Shown here one piece after another: positions 8,057 to 15,562 of a DNA stretch of 64,000 bases. Each line of letters opens with the position of its first letter. Position 1 is the stretch's first letter. This DNA is from Lachnospiraceae bacterium (GTDB lineage: Bacteria; Bacillota; Clostridia; Lachnospirales; Lachnospiraceae), in NCBI GenBank assembly GCA_017619615.1, contig JAFZRY010000025.1:45099-109098 (forward strand). Direction: 5' to 3'. Both the position numbers and the translations under genes were made by a program. The notes beneath the pieces are model-generated. The model saw only the letters and a list, made by a program, of their open reading frames with translations. It had not been told where the DNA came from and searched no databases.

Positions 8057-9241
8057 TCAGTGATGGAACAGGCGCATGCCCGTGAACGCCATCACCATGT
8101 CATATTTGTCGCAGGCTTCGATGACCGCATCGTCGCGGATGGAGCCGCCGGGCTCCGCCACGTAGGACACGCCGGACAGTTTGCCGCGCTCGATGGAATC
8201 GCTGAAGGGGAAGAACGCGTCGGAGCCCAGCGCCACGCCGGTCTTCGTATCCAGGAACGCGCGCTTGTCCGCCTGCGTCAGCGGTTCGGGGCGCTCGGTG
8301 AAGTACTTCTGCCAGATGCCCTCGGCGCAGACGTCCTCTTCGTTCTGGTTGATATAGCCGTCGATCACGTTGTCACGCTCGGGACGGCCCAGCTCCGGCT
8401 TAAACGGCAGGCCGAGCACCTTCGGGCTCTGGCGCAGCCACCACGTATCCGCCTTGCCGCCCGCCAGCCGCGTGCAGTGGATGCGGGACTGCTGGCCGGC
8501 GCCGACACCGATGGCCTGGCCGTCCACCGCGAAGCACACGGAATTGGACTGCGTATACTTCAGCGTGATCAGCGACACGATCAGGTCGCGCGCCGCGCTG
8601 TCGGGCAGGTCCTTATTCTTCGTCACGATATTGTTCAGCAGCTCGCGGTCGATCTTAAAATTATTGCGTCCCTGCTCGAACGTCACGCCGAAGACCTGCT
8701 TGATCTCCTTCTCCGCGGGCACGTAATCCGGATCGATGGCGATCACGTTGTAGCCGCCTTTTCGCTTCGTCTTCAGGATCTCCAGCGCCTCGTCCGTGTA
8801 TCCGGGGGCGATCACGCCGTCGGACACTTCGCGCTTGATCAGGCTCGCCGTCACGGCGTCGCACACATCCGAAAGCGCGACGAAATCGCCGAACGAGCAG
8901 AGCCGGTCCGTCCCACGGGCGCGGGCATACGCGCACGCCAGCGGCGACTCATCCAGCCCGGGCACGTCGTCCACAAAACACGCCTTCTTCAGCTCCGGCG
9001 ACAGCGGCAGCGCCACCGCCGCGGAAGTCGGCGACACATGCTTGAACGACGTCGCGGCCGGCAGCCCCAGCGCCGCCTTCAGTTCCTTCACCAGCTGCCA
9101 CGCGTTGAACGCGTCCAGCAGATTGATATACCCCGGCCGTCCGTTCAGCACGGTGATCGGCAGGTCGGACCCGTCCGCCATAAAAATGCGGGCCGGCTTC
9201 TGATTCGGGTTGCATCCGTATTTCAGTTCGAGTTCGTTCAT
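8057..9241 (-). CDS. purH: Stand-alone AICAR transformylase (C-terminal half of PurH)
   Basis: The 394 residues cover only the AICAR formyltransferase part of bifunctional PurH, which moves a formyl group from 10-formyl-THF to AICAR. The catalytic Lys-His pair is in FKHVSP (Lys67, His68), and family segments such as KYTQSNSVCFAVDGQAIGVGAGQQSR and SDAFFPFSD are present. The N-terminal IMP cyclohydrolase domain (MGS-like, about 200 residues) is absent. That function is supplied by purO, the next gene upstream. ATG 9241 follows AAAGGA with 7-base spacing. Confidence 0.95.
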   Translation of the reverse strand: MNELELKYGCNPNQKPARIFMADGSDLPITVLNGRPGYINLLDAFNAWQLVKELKAALGLPAATSFKHVSPTSAAVALPLSPELKKACFVDDVPGLDESPLACAYARARGTDRLCSFGDFVALSDVCDAVTASLIKREVSDGVIAPGYTDEALEILKTKRKGGYNVIAIDPDYVPAEKEIKQVFGVTFEQGRNNFKIDRELLNNIVTKNKDLPDSAARDLIVSLITLKYTQSNSVCFAVDGQAIGVGAGQQSRIHCTRLAGGKADTWWLRQSPKVLGLPFKPELGRPERDNVIDGYINQNEEDVCAEGIWQKYFTERPEPLTQADKRAFLDTKTGVALGSDAFFPFSDSIERGKLSGVSYVAEPGGSIRDDAVIEACDKYDMVMAFTGMRLFHH

Positions 9242-9281
9242 GATGACATCCTTTCATGATATGTATTGAGCGACCGGGCTG

Positions 9282-9334
9282 ACAATACTTTTCGATGCCC
9301 CTTTCACGGGGTGAGAAAAGTTTTCGTCGGATCC
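9282..9334. repeat. Intercistronic hairpin, copy 1
   Basis: The purO-purH gap holds an imperfect palindrome of about 50 bases (arms around GCCCC/GGGG with flanking ACTTTTC/GAAAAGT). It closely resembles the hairpin at 10222-10275 one gene further upstream. There is no clear T-run after it, so it is more likely an mRNA-processing or stability element, or a mobile repeat, than a terminator. Confidence 0.6.
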
Positions 9335-9370
9335 GGGAGCGGCGTCAGCCGTCTATACACCCCCGCCGCA

Positions 9371-10090
9371 TCACACGTTCTTATTGTACAGCCGGTCCTT
9401 CGACCGCCCGTTCTTTACGTTCACGCTGACGACGTACAGCGAGATCTTATTGTTCGCGTCCAGCGAATTCCATAGCGTATCGCACCACGCGTCAAAATCA
9501 TCCTCCATCGCCACGCGCTCCGGCTCGCCCTGGAAAGCGGGCAGCGGATTGCCGTCGCAGACGTAGGTGTGCAGGAAATGACCCAGGCCCGGAATGCCCG
9601 GATACGCGAAATGATAGCGGGCGCAGGCGCTTCCGGCCTCATCCGCGCTCTTTAAGATGCTCATCTCGTAATTGAAATTCCGTGGCTCGAAATTCAGCAC
9701 CGCGCTGATGCGGGGCGTAAAATTCGGCCCGTCCGGCTCGAACTCGCGGCCCGTCAGCGACTCCGCGAAGCCCTTGCCCGCCAGGAACCCGTCACGCACC
9801 GTATCCGTCTGGTCCCCGTTCGTCACGATCAGGTGATTCTTAAACTGCCGCAGCGCCGCGTAAATAATCAGGCTCGGATCCACCACCTTCGACGGATCGA
9901 ACGGCTCCGTAAACACCGCCCCGTCCTTCTTCACGAAGATCCGGTTCCGCGAATTCACGCTCCGCCCCATGATAAAATACGCCGCCACCGCATTCTCTCC
10001 GTCCGGCGTCATCCCCACGATGATCCCCCGTCCGGGATACGTATTCCACACCAGCAGTTCCGTCAGCGACTTCTTGTCATAAATTCCCAT
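9371..10090 (-). CDS. purO: IMP cyclohydrolase, PurO type
   Basis: PurO closes the ring of FAICAR to give IMP, the last step of the pathway. The 239-residue sequence begins YDKKSLTELLVWNTYPGRGIIVGMTPDG and continues with AYFIMGRSVNSRNRIF and FTPRISAVL, which I recognise as the IMP cyclohydrolase family first described in archaea. It is unrelated to the N-terminal domain of PurH. Its position next to a PurH that lacks this domain strongly supports the call. ATG 10090 follows GGAGGG. Confidence 0.88.
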   Translation of the reverse strand: MGIYDKKSLTELLVWNTYPGRGIIVGMTPDGENAVAAYFIMGRSVNSRNRIFVKKDGAVFTEPFDPSKVVDPSLIIYAALRQFKNHLIVTNGDQTDTVRDGFLAGKGFAESLTGREFEPDGPNFTPRISAVLNFEPRNFNYEMSILKSADEAGSACARYHFAYPGIPGLGHFLHTYVCDGNPLPAFQGEPERVAMEDDFDAWCDTLWNSLDANNKISLYVVSVNVKNGRSKDRLYNKNV

Positions 10091-10221
10091 GATACCCTCC
10101 TGTCTAAAGCAGTAATTGTATGATCAATGTCAGGTAATCTCTCATTCCGCGCCTGCCTGCGGTCCCCGGTGGGGAAGCCGCCCGTTTGTGGAAAAGCGGG
10201 CCCGGAGGACGACGAGCTCAG

Positions 10222-10275
10222 CCGGACAAAACTTTCGAAAGCCCCTTTTGCGGGGCTGAGAAAGTTTTAGTCCGG
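10222..10275. repeat. Intercistronic hairpin, copy 2, overlapping the purN stop
   Basis: Arms CCGGAC-AAAACTTTC and GAAAGTTTT-GTCCGG enclose a second GCCCC/GGGGC stem with loop TTTTGC. The purN stop codon (10267-10269) lies inside the right-hand arm. Sequence and layout match the element at 9282-9334. Confidence 0.65.
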
Positions 10276-10899
10276 ATGAGCGGGGCTCTCAGTAGTGGAG
10301 AGGTCTTTTGCCACAAGTTCCAGGGCGGCGGGGAGCAGTTTCCACTCGGCCTGGCGCATCACCCTCTTCTGCAGCCTCTCCGCCGTATCCCCCTCTCTCA
10401 CTCTCACCGCCTTCTGCGCAATGATCGGCCCCCCGTCCGCCACCTCATTCACAAAATGCACTGTCGCCCCCGTCACCTTGACGCCCCTTTCCAGCGCCGC
10501 CTCATGCACCTTCAGCCCGTAAAACCCTTCCCCGCAAAACGCCGGGATCAGGGCCGGATGCACATTAATGATGCGGTTCGGGTAGCGGCGGACGAACTTC
10601 GCGCTGAGGATCGACAGGAAGCCCGCGAGGACGATGACCTCGATTTTATACTCTTCCAGTTTCTGCAGCAGCGCCGCCTCGAACGCCTCCTGGCTCCCCA
10701 GCGCTTTCCGGCTCACGGCAAAAGCGGGAATGCCGGCCGCGGCCGCGCGCTCCAGCGCGAAGACGCCCTCTTTGGAGGACAGCACCAGGTCCAGGGACGC
10801 GTGGGGGATCTCCCCCCGGCGGGAGGCGTCGATGATGGCCTGCAGGTTGGTCCCGCCCCCGGAGACCAGGACGGCGGTACGGATGGTTTTCTCACTCAT
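10267..10899 (-). CDS. purN: Phosphoribosylglycinamide formyltransferase
   Basis: PurN formylates GAR using 10-formyl-THF (step 3). The 210 residues carry VLVSGGGTNLQAI near the N terminus, the catalytic Asn-His in INVHPALIPAF, and the catalytic Asp in VNEVADGGPIIAQ. A much longer in-frame reading upstream is the shadow of the transporter gene. ATG 10899 is preferred because it overlaps the transporter stop as ATGA, a coupled start, and matches the family N terminus. Confidence 0.96.
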   Translation of the reverse strand: MSEKTIRTAVLVSGGGTNLQAIIDASRRGEIPHASLDLVLSSKEGVFALERAAAAGIPAFAVSRKALGSQEAFEAALLQKLEEYKIEVIVLAGFLSILSAKFVRRYPNRIINVHPALIPAFCGEGFYGLKVHEAALERGVKVTGATVHFVNEVADGGPIIAQKAVRVREGDTAERLQKRVMRQAEWKLLPAALELVAKDLSTTESPAHPD

Positions 10900-11489
10900 T
10901 TTTTCAGCCCCGCGTAAAACAGGATCCGGTCGAACAGCAGCGCACCGATCGAATTCCCCACCAGCACGATCAGCAGGAACAGCAGCGCTTTGCCCGAGAA
11001 AAGCCCGGCCGCCGCAAAATAGAAAATGTCCGCGATCGAGTGCTCGTATCCGCTCAGGATGAACACCGGGATGCCGATCACGATGCCCAGCACCGTCTTC
11101 TTGTCCCGGAACAGGTTCACCGCAATGTAGACCAGCATGCCGCAGAAAATCGCGCGGATCAGGGTCTCGCCCGCGGGCTGCTCCAGCTTGAACCCGCACA
11201 GTTCCCGGGCCGCGTCGGCCTTTAAGGACATAAGAGCGAGGCCGACCAGGACGGAGCCGATCACGTTTCCCAGCAGGCCGGAAAACAGTTCCGCCACAGC
11301 GCCTTTCTTCCGGTCGAACAGGTAGCCCACGCGGCCGGTATACAGGTTGGCGCCGTAAAAGCAGACCGCGAGCAGGCCGATGGTGAAACCCACGGCGCCG
11401 ACGACCTTGTCGCTCGTTGAGAGGAAAACGCCGCCGCCCAGGCTCACGAGGAGCCCGGCCAGGATGCCGGAAAAAACGTTCTTCAGCAT
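10896..11489 (-). CDS. Formate/nitrite transporter-family membrane protein
   Basis: A 197-residue, very hydrophobic protein with about six membrane segments, resembling the FNT (FocA/NirC) channel family. Supporting segments are [21 protein letters not shown], the [12 protein letters not shown] motif (compare the GFEHSIANMF region of FocA) and GNSIGALLF near the end. It is shorter than most FNT channels (about 250-280), mainly at the termini and loops. It overlaps purM by 7 bases and purN by 4, so it is translated with purine enzymes that use 10-formyl-THF. That suggests formate import or export for one-carbon supply, which is inference; nitrite or another small anion is possible. Confidence 0.82.
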   Translation of the reverse strand: MLKNVFSGILAGLLVSLGGGVFLSTSDKVVGAVGFTIGLLAVCFYGANLYTGRVGYLFDRKKGAVAELFSGLLGNVIGSVLVGLALMSLKADAARELCGFKLEQPAGETLIRAIFCGMLVYIAVNLFRDKKTVLGIVIGIPVFILSGYEHSIADIFYFAAAGLFSGKALLFLLIVLVGNSIGALLFDRILFYAGLKK

Positions 11490-12526
11490 AATACCACCTT
11501 ATCTTCCGATTCGACGATCTCGCCGATCACGTACGCGTTCTCGCCCGCGCCGCGCAGCACCGCGAGCGCCTTCTCCGCGTCCGCGGCCGCGACGACGATG
11601 CTCATGCCCACGCCCATGTTGAACGTATTGAACATGTCGCGCTCCGGGATCCCGCCCTTCTCCTGCAGCAGGCGGAAGATGGCCGGGACCTGCACGTCCG
11701 CCTTGCGGATCCGCGCGCCCAGGCCGTCCGGGATGCTCCGCGGGATGTTTTCGTAAAAGCCGCCGCCCGTGATGTGCGAGATGCCCTTCACGTCGGCCTG
11801 CTCCAGCAGGGCCAGTACCGGCTTCACGTAGATGCGGGTCGGGGTCAGCAGGACCTCGCCCAGGGAACGGCCGTCCAGCTCCGGCACCGGGGCATTCAGG
11901 TCCGCGTGTTCCACGTCGAAGACCTTTCGCACCAGCGAAAACCCGTTGGAGTGGAGGCCGGAGGAGGCCAGGGCGATGACGATGTCGCCGGCCTGCATCC
12001 GGTTGTGGTCGATGATTTTCTTCTTATCCACGACGCCGACGGAGAAGCCCGCCAGGTCGTAATCGTCCGGGGCCATGGTCCCGGGATGCTCCGCGGTCTC
12101 GCCGCCGATCAGGGCGCAGCCCGCCTGCACGCAGCCTTCCGCCACGCCGGCCACCAGGTCCGCGACCTTCTCCGGCACGTTGCGGCCGATCGCGATATAG
12201 TCCAGGAAAAACAGGGGCTTCGCGCCGCAGCAGATGATGTCGTTGACGCACATCGCCACGCAGTCGATGCCCACCGTATCACATTTGCCCAGGAGCTGGG
12301 CGATGCGCTGCTTCGTGCCCACGCCGTCCGTGCCGGAGACCAGCACGGGCTCCTCCATGCCGGCCAGGTCCGGGGCGAACAGGCCGCCGAAGCCGCCGAT
12401 GTCCGAGACCACGCCGGGGATGAAAGTGCGCTCCACGTGCTTCTTCATGAGCTTCACGCCTTCATAGCCCGCTTCGATGTTCACGCCCGCCGCCGCGTAG
12501 GAGGCGCTGTGGGATCTCTCCGCCAT
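11483..12526 (-). CDS. purM: Phosphoribosylformylglycinamidine cyclo-ligase (AIR synthetase)
   Basis: PurM uses ATP to cyclise FGAM to AIR (step 5). The 347-residue protein has the PurM/SelD fold signatures: [12 protein letters not shown] at the start, [11 protein letters not shown] near residue 60, [10 protein letters not shown] near 90, [11 protein letters not shown] near 135 and [15 protein letters not shown] near 188. Length is standard. It lies 3 bases after the purF stop and runs 7 bases into the transporter gene, so the cluster is tightly coupled. Confidence 0.97.
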   Translation of the reverse strand: MAERSHSASYAAAGVNIEAGYEGVKLMKKHVERTFIPGVVSDIGGFGGLFAPDLAGMEEPVLVSGTDGVGTKQRIAQLLGKCDTVGIDCVAMCVNDIICCGAKPLFFLDYIAIGRNVPEKVADLVAGVAEGCVQAGCALIGGETAEHPGTMAPDDYDLAGFSVGVVDKKKIIDHNRMQAGDIVIALASSGLHSNGFSLVRKVFDVEHADLNAPVPELDGRSLGEVLLTPTRIYVKPVLALLEQADVKGISHITGGGFYENIPRSIPDGLGARIRKADVQVPAIFRLLQEKGGIPERDMFNTFNMGVGMSIVVAAADAEKALAVLRGAGENAYVIGEIVESEDKVVLC

Positions 12527-12529
12527 GTC

Positions 12530-13954
12530 TTACTCCTTTCCGTTCCAGCAATAGGTGCAGAGCTGCTCCGGGGGCAGGCCGATCGCGCCGACCACCCCGT
12601 CCAGCGTCTGGAAATCCAGGGACGCGAAATTGAATTTTTCACTGATGGCCTTCCGCAGCGCCTTACCGCGCTCCGTCGTGCCGTCGCTGTATTCCGGGAT
12701 GTGCTGCAGCCCTTCTTCGCCCTCTAGTTCCATGATCACGCGGCGCGCGATCAGTTCCATGTCGGAGACGGAGCGGCTGAAATTCAGGAATTTGCAGCCG
12801 TACATGATGGGCGGGCAGGCCGAGCGCATGTGCACGGTCTTCGCGCCGCTCTCGTACAGGAAATCCACGGTCTCCTTGAGCTGCGTCCCGCGGACGATGG
12901 AGTCGTCCACGAAGAGCAGGTTTTTGCCTTCGATGAGTTCCTTCACCGGGATCTGCTTCATTTTCGCGATGTGCTCGCGGTCCGCCTGCGTGGGCGGCAT
13001 GAAGCTCCGGTTCCAGGTGGGGGTGTATTTGATGAAAGCGCGCGCGAACGGCAGATGACTCTCGTTGGAGAAGCCGATGGCGTGGGGCGTTCCGGAATCC
13101 GGCACGCCGCCGACGTAGTCGATGTGCAGGTCCGGCAGGGTCGCCGCTTCGTTCTGCGCCATGACGGCGCCGTTGCGGTAGCGCATGGCCTCCACGCTGA
13201 CGCCTTCGTAGACGGCGGTCGGGAAGCCGAAATAGCTCCATAGGAAGGCGCAGACGCGCTTTTCCTTGCCGGGAGGCGCCAGCTGTTCAATGCCGTCCGG
13301 GGTGATCCGCACGATCTCGCCCGGGCCCAGCTCGCGCTCGTCCTCGAAGCCCAGTTTGTGGTAGGCGAAGGCCTCGAAACTGACCGCATAGCCGTCTTCG
13401 CGGCGGCCGATCTGGACCGGCAGGCGGCCGAAGCGGTCGCGGGCCGCGACCAGGGATCCGTCGTCCATCAGAATCAGGATGGAGGCGGTGCCGTCGATCT
13501 GCGCGTGTGCGAAATGGATGCCCTCGGCCAGCGTCGGCTTTTCGCTGATCAGGGCCGCCACCAGCTCGGTGTTGTTGATCCGGCCGCCGGACATGGCCGC
13601 CATGTGCGTGCCGGACAGGTCCAGGTAGCGGGCGATCAGCTCCTCCGCATTGTTGATGACGCCGGTGATGCAGATCGCGTAATTCCCGTGGCGCGAGCGC
13701 ATGAGCAGCGGCTGCGGGTCGGTGTCGCTGATGCAGCCGATCGCGCTGGCGCCGTGCATCTCGGAGAAGATCTCCGTGAAGCGGGTCCGGAACGGGGCGT
13801 TTTCGATGCTGTGGATCGTGCGCTGCAGGCCGTCCTGCGGGTTCCAGGCCGCCATGCCGGCGCGTTTGGTCCCCAGGTGGGAGTGGTAGTCCACGCCGAA
13901 GAAAACGTCCGCGAGACATTCATTTTTTGAGGTGATGCCGAAGAATCCGCCCAT
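12530..13954 (-). CDS. purF: Amidophosphoribosyltransferase-like PurF lacking the N-terminal cysteine
   Basis: The 474-residue protein has the two-domain layout of PurF, which makes phosphoribosylamine from PRPP. The C-terminal phosphoribosyltransferase half is intact, with the PRPP loop LLFVDDSIVRGTQ near residue 360. The N-terminal Ntn-glutaminase half is recognisable (YHSHLGTKRAGM, GRLPVQIG) but begins MGGFFGI. The family normally begins with Cys, exposed after Met removal, followed by Gly and Phe-Gly; here Gly stands in the nucleophile position. ATG 13954 follows AAAGGAGG closely and no cysteine codon lies in frame just upstream. The protein may use free ammonia or a partner glutaminase. 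Similar cysteine-less PurF forms exist in other anaerobes as I recall them. Confidence 0.9.
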   Translation of the reverse strand: MGGFFGITSKNECLADVFFGVDYHSHLGTKRAGMAAWNPQDGLQRTIHSIENAPFRTRFTEIFSEMHGASAIGCISDTDPQPLLMRSRHGNYAICITGVINNAEELIARYLDLSGTHMAAMSGGRINNTELVAALISEKPTLAEGIHFAHAQIDGTASILILMDDGSLVAARDRFGRLPVQIGRREDGYAVSFEAFAYHKLGFEDERELGPGEIVRITPDGIEQLAPPGKEKRVCAFLWSYFGFPTAVYEGVSVEAMRYRNGAVMAQNEAATLPDLHIDYVGGVPDSGTPHAIGFSNESHLPFARAFIKYTPTWNRSFMPPTQADREHIAKMKQIPVKELIEGKNLLFVDDSIVRGTQLKETVDFLYESGAKTVHMRSACPPIMYGCKFLNFSRSVSDMELIARRVIMELEGEEGLQHIPEYSDGTTERGKALRKAISEKFNFASLDFQTLDGVVGAIGLPPEQLCTYCWNGKE

Positions 13955-14022
13955 GCCGGGCCTCCTTTTCAGAGCAGGTTTAGAGCAGGGCGGACCTTGC
14001 GGCCCGCCCCGATGTCAGATCA

Positions 14023-14709
14023 TTATGCAAAGAACTGTTTGGAAAGCTCCATCGGCTGGATGTACTGGCCGTCTTTGTAGACGCGCATGTTGCCGGAGGC
14101 GATCTCGTCGATCAGCATGACTTCGCCGTCCGCGTCGTAGCCGAATTCGAACTTGATGTCGTACAGTTCCAGGCCGCGCTTCTTCATCTCGTCCGCGACA
14201 ACGGCCGTGATCTGCTGCGTCTGGGCTTTGATGTCGTCGTACTGCTTCTCAGTCATGACTCCGAGCACGACCAGGCCGTCCTTCGTCACCAGCGGGTCGC
14301 CCTTGGCGTCGTTCTTGAAGGTCATCTCGACGTAGGAAGGAAGTTCGGCGCCCTCTTCCACGTATTCCCCGTAGCGGCGGAAAAAGCTGCCCACGGCGCG
14401 CAGGCGGCAGATGACTTCCAGGCCATGGCCGAACACCTTGGCGGGCAGGACTTCCATGGTGGTCTCGTTCAGATCGGCGCTGACGTAGTGCGTCCGGACG
14501 CCGGCCGCTTTCAGCTTCTCAAAGAAGTAGATGGACATGCGCAGGTTGACGTCGCCCACGCCTTCGATCGTCAGGCCGACGGTGTTCATGCCGGGGTCGA
14601 AGACGCCGTCCTCGCCGGTGCAGTCATCTTTGAACTTCAGCAGGTAGTTGCCGTTTTCCAGAGCGTACACGTTTTTGGTTTTGCCGGTGTAGACCAGTTT
14701 GCGTTCCAT
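14023..14709 (-). CDS. purC: SAICAR synthetase
   Basis: PurC condenses CAIR with aspartate using ATP to give SAICAR. The 228-residue protein has YTGKTKNVY at the N terminus, LKFKDDCT near residue 23, [15 protein letters not shown] near 100 and the [13 protein letters not shown] segment near 200, all typical. ATG 14709 follows AAGGAG by 7 bases. It is the second gene of the operon. Confidence 0.97.
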   Translation of the reverse strand: MERKLVYTGKTKNVYALENGNYLLKFKDDCTGEDGVFDPGMNTVGLTIEGVGDVNLRMSIYFFEKLKAAGVRTHYVSADLNETTMEVLPAKVFGHGLEVICRLRAVGSFFRRYGEYVEEGAELPSYVEMTFKNDAKGDPLVTKDGLVVLGVMTEKQYDDIKAQTQQITAVVADEMKKRGLELYDIKFEFGYDADGEVMLIDEIASGNMRVYKDGQYIQPMELSKQFFA

Positions 14710-14745
14710 AGGTTTTCTCCTTGTTATTCTTTTATGGGTAAATTG

Positions 14746-15228
14746 TTAAAGGGATAACTGTCTGTCCTTTTCCCGCACCGCTTCGGCTTCCGCCACGCGG
14801 CGGGCGTCCAGTTTCGCGGCCAGGGCTTCGTCGCTCACGGCCAGGATCTGCGCGGCCAGCAGGGCCGCGTTCACGGCGCCGTCGATGGCGACGGCCGCCA
14901 CCGGGATGCCGCGGGGCATCTGCACCGTGGAAAGCAGGGCGTCCATGCCGTCCAGAACGGACGATTTGAGCGGGATGCCGATGACCGGCAGCGTGGTGTT
15001 GGCCGCCAGGGCGCCCGCCAGATGGGCCGCCATCCCGGCCGCCGCGATCATCGCGCCGAAGCCGTTCGCCCGCGCGTTCGCCGCGAAGTCCCGGGCTTCC
15101 GCCGGCGTGCGGTGCGCGGAATAAATGTGCACTTCGTACGGAATCTCCAGCGCAATCAAAGTATCGACAGCCTTCCGCACCACCGGCAGATCGCTGTCGC
15201 TTCCCATAATGATACCGATTTTCTTCAT
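14746..15228 (-). CDS. purE: N5-carboxyaminoimidazole ribonucleotide mutase
   Basis: The first gene of the operon encodes a 160-residue class I PurE. Signatures are [13 protein letters not shown] at the start, the YSAHRTP catalytic loop near residue 41, the [13 protein letters not shown] segment and [10 protein letters not shown]. These residues go with N5-CAIR mutase activity, which needs PurK. No purK gene is in the window, so PurK must be elsewhere, or this PurE may use CO2 directly. ATG 15228 follows GAGAGGA. Expression is under the ZTP riboswitch just upstream. Confidence 0.97.
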   Translation of the reverse strand: MKKIGIIMGSDSDLPVVRKAVDTLIALEIPYEVHIYSAHRTPAEARDFAANARANGFGAMIAAAGMAAHLAGALAANTTLPVIGIPLKSSVLDGMDALLSTVQMPRGIPVAAVAIDGAVNAALLAAQILAVSDEALAAKLDARRVAEAEAVREKDRQLSL

Positions 15229-15257
15229 AATATCCTCTCTTCCGGATCAGAAACAGA

Positions 15258-15295
15258 AATAAAAAAGCACAGCAAAACAACCTGTTTTCCTGCGC
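15258..15295 (-). terminator. Riboswitch-controlled terminator in the purE leader
   Basis: A 13-bp stem with one mismatch (15267-15279 with 15283-15295, 3-base loop) is followed on the minus strand by TTTTTTATT. Its 5' strand overlaps the last bases of the conserved CTGGGC of the ZTP aptamer, so aptamer folding and terminator folding should compete. Confidence 0.85.
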
Positions 15296-15365
15296 CCAGA
15301 CGGTCGGCTTTCCATTTCTCTGTTCCCCCGGGGTGCTCCCCTATCCGTCAGTCGCAAAGAAACGC
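15292..15365 (-). ncRNA. ZTP (pfl-motif) riboswitch controlling the purine operon
   Basis: The minus-strand leader of purE carries the conserved parts of the ZTP/ZMP riboswitch: GACTGACGG, then a GGGG-CCCC hairpin followed by GGGGGAAC, then CCGTCTGGGC. Pairing supports it: P1 is GUUUCU (15358-15363) with AGAAAU (15314-15319), and the pseudoknot is GACGG (15345-15349) with CCGUC (15299-15303), a covarying form of the consensus GGCGG/CCGCC. The ligand ZMP/ZTP is AICAR phosphate, which builds up when 10-formyl-THF is short. It should turn on this operon by blocking the terminator at 15258-15295. Confidence 0.9.
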
Positions 15366-15382
15366 CTTTGTTTTCCGGTATC

Positions 15383-15412
15383 AGTATACCGACCGCGGGG
15401 GGAGACTGTCAA
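15383..15412 (-). promoter_or_regulatory. Promoter of the purine operon
   Basis: The minus strand has a perfect TTGACA (15407-15412), an 18-base spacer and TATACT (15383-15388). Transcription would start near 15376, just before the riboswitch aptamer, leaving a leader of about 150 bases. Confidence 0.85.
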
Positions 15413-15477
15413 GGGGAAAGCACCTTTTAATAATGAGAATAAGGCGCGTTTTTCCTTTTATTCCCAAGTAAAACCGC

Positions 15478-15507
15478 TTGCAATCCGACGCGGCGTTATG
15501 CTATATT
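15478..15507 (+). promoter_or_regulatory. Promoter of the BMP lipoprotein gene
   Basis: TTGCAA (15478-15483), an 18-base spacer and TATATT (15502-15507) precede the lipoprotein gene by about 55 bases. It diverges from the purE promoter, with the two -35 boxes about 65 bases apart. Confidence 0.65.
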
Positions 15508-15562
15508 ACTCGTGAATATGGCCTGCCGCAAGGCAAGGCCAAAAATAATGGAGGAAGAACTA

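Noticed and set aside
15413-15477. PurR-type operator (PurBox) between the divergent purine promoters
   Set aside because: I looked for CCGAAC-type boxes in tandem and found none.
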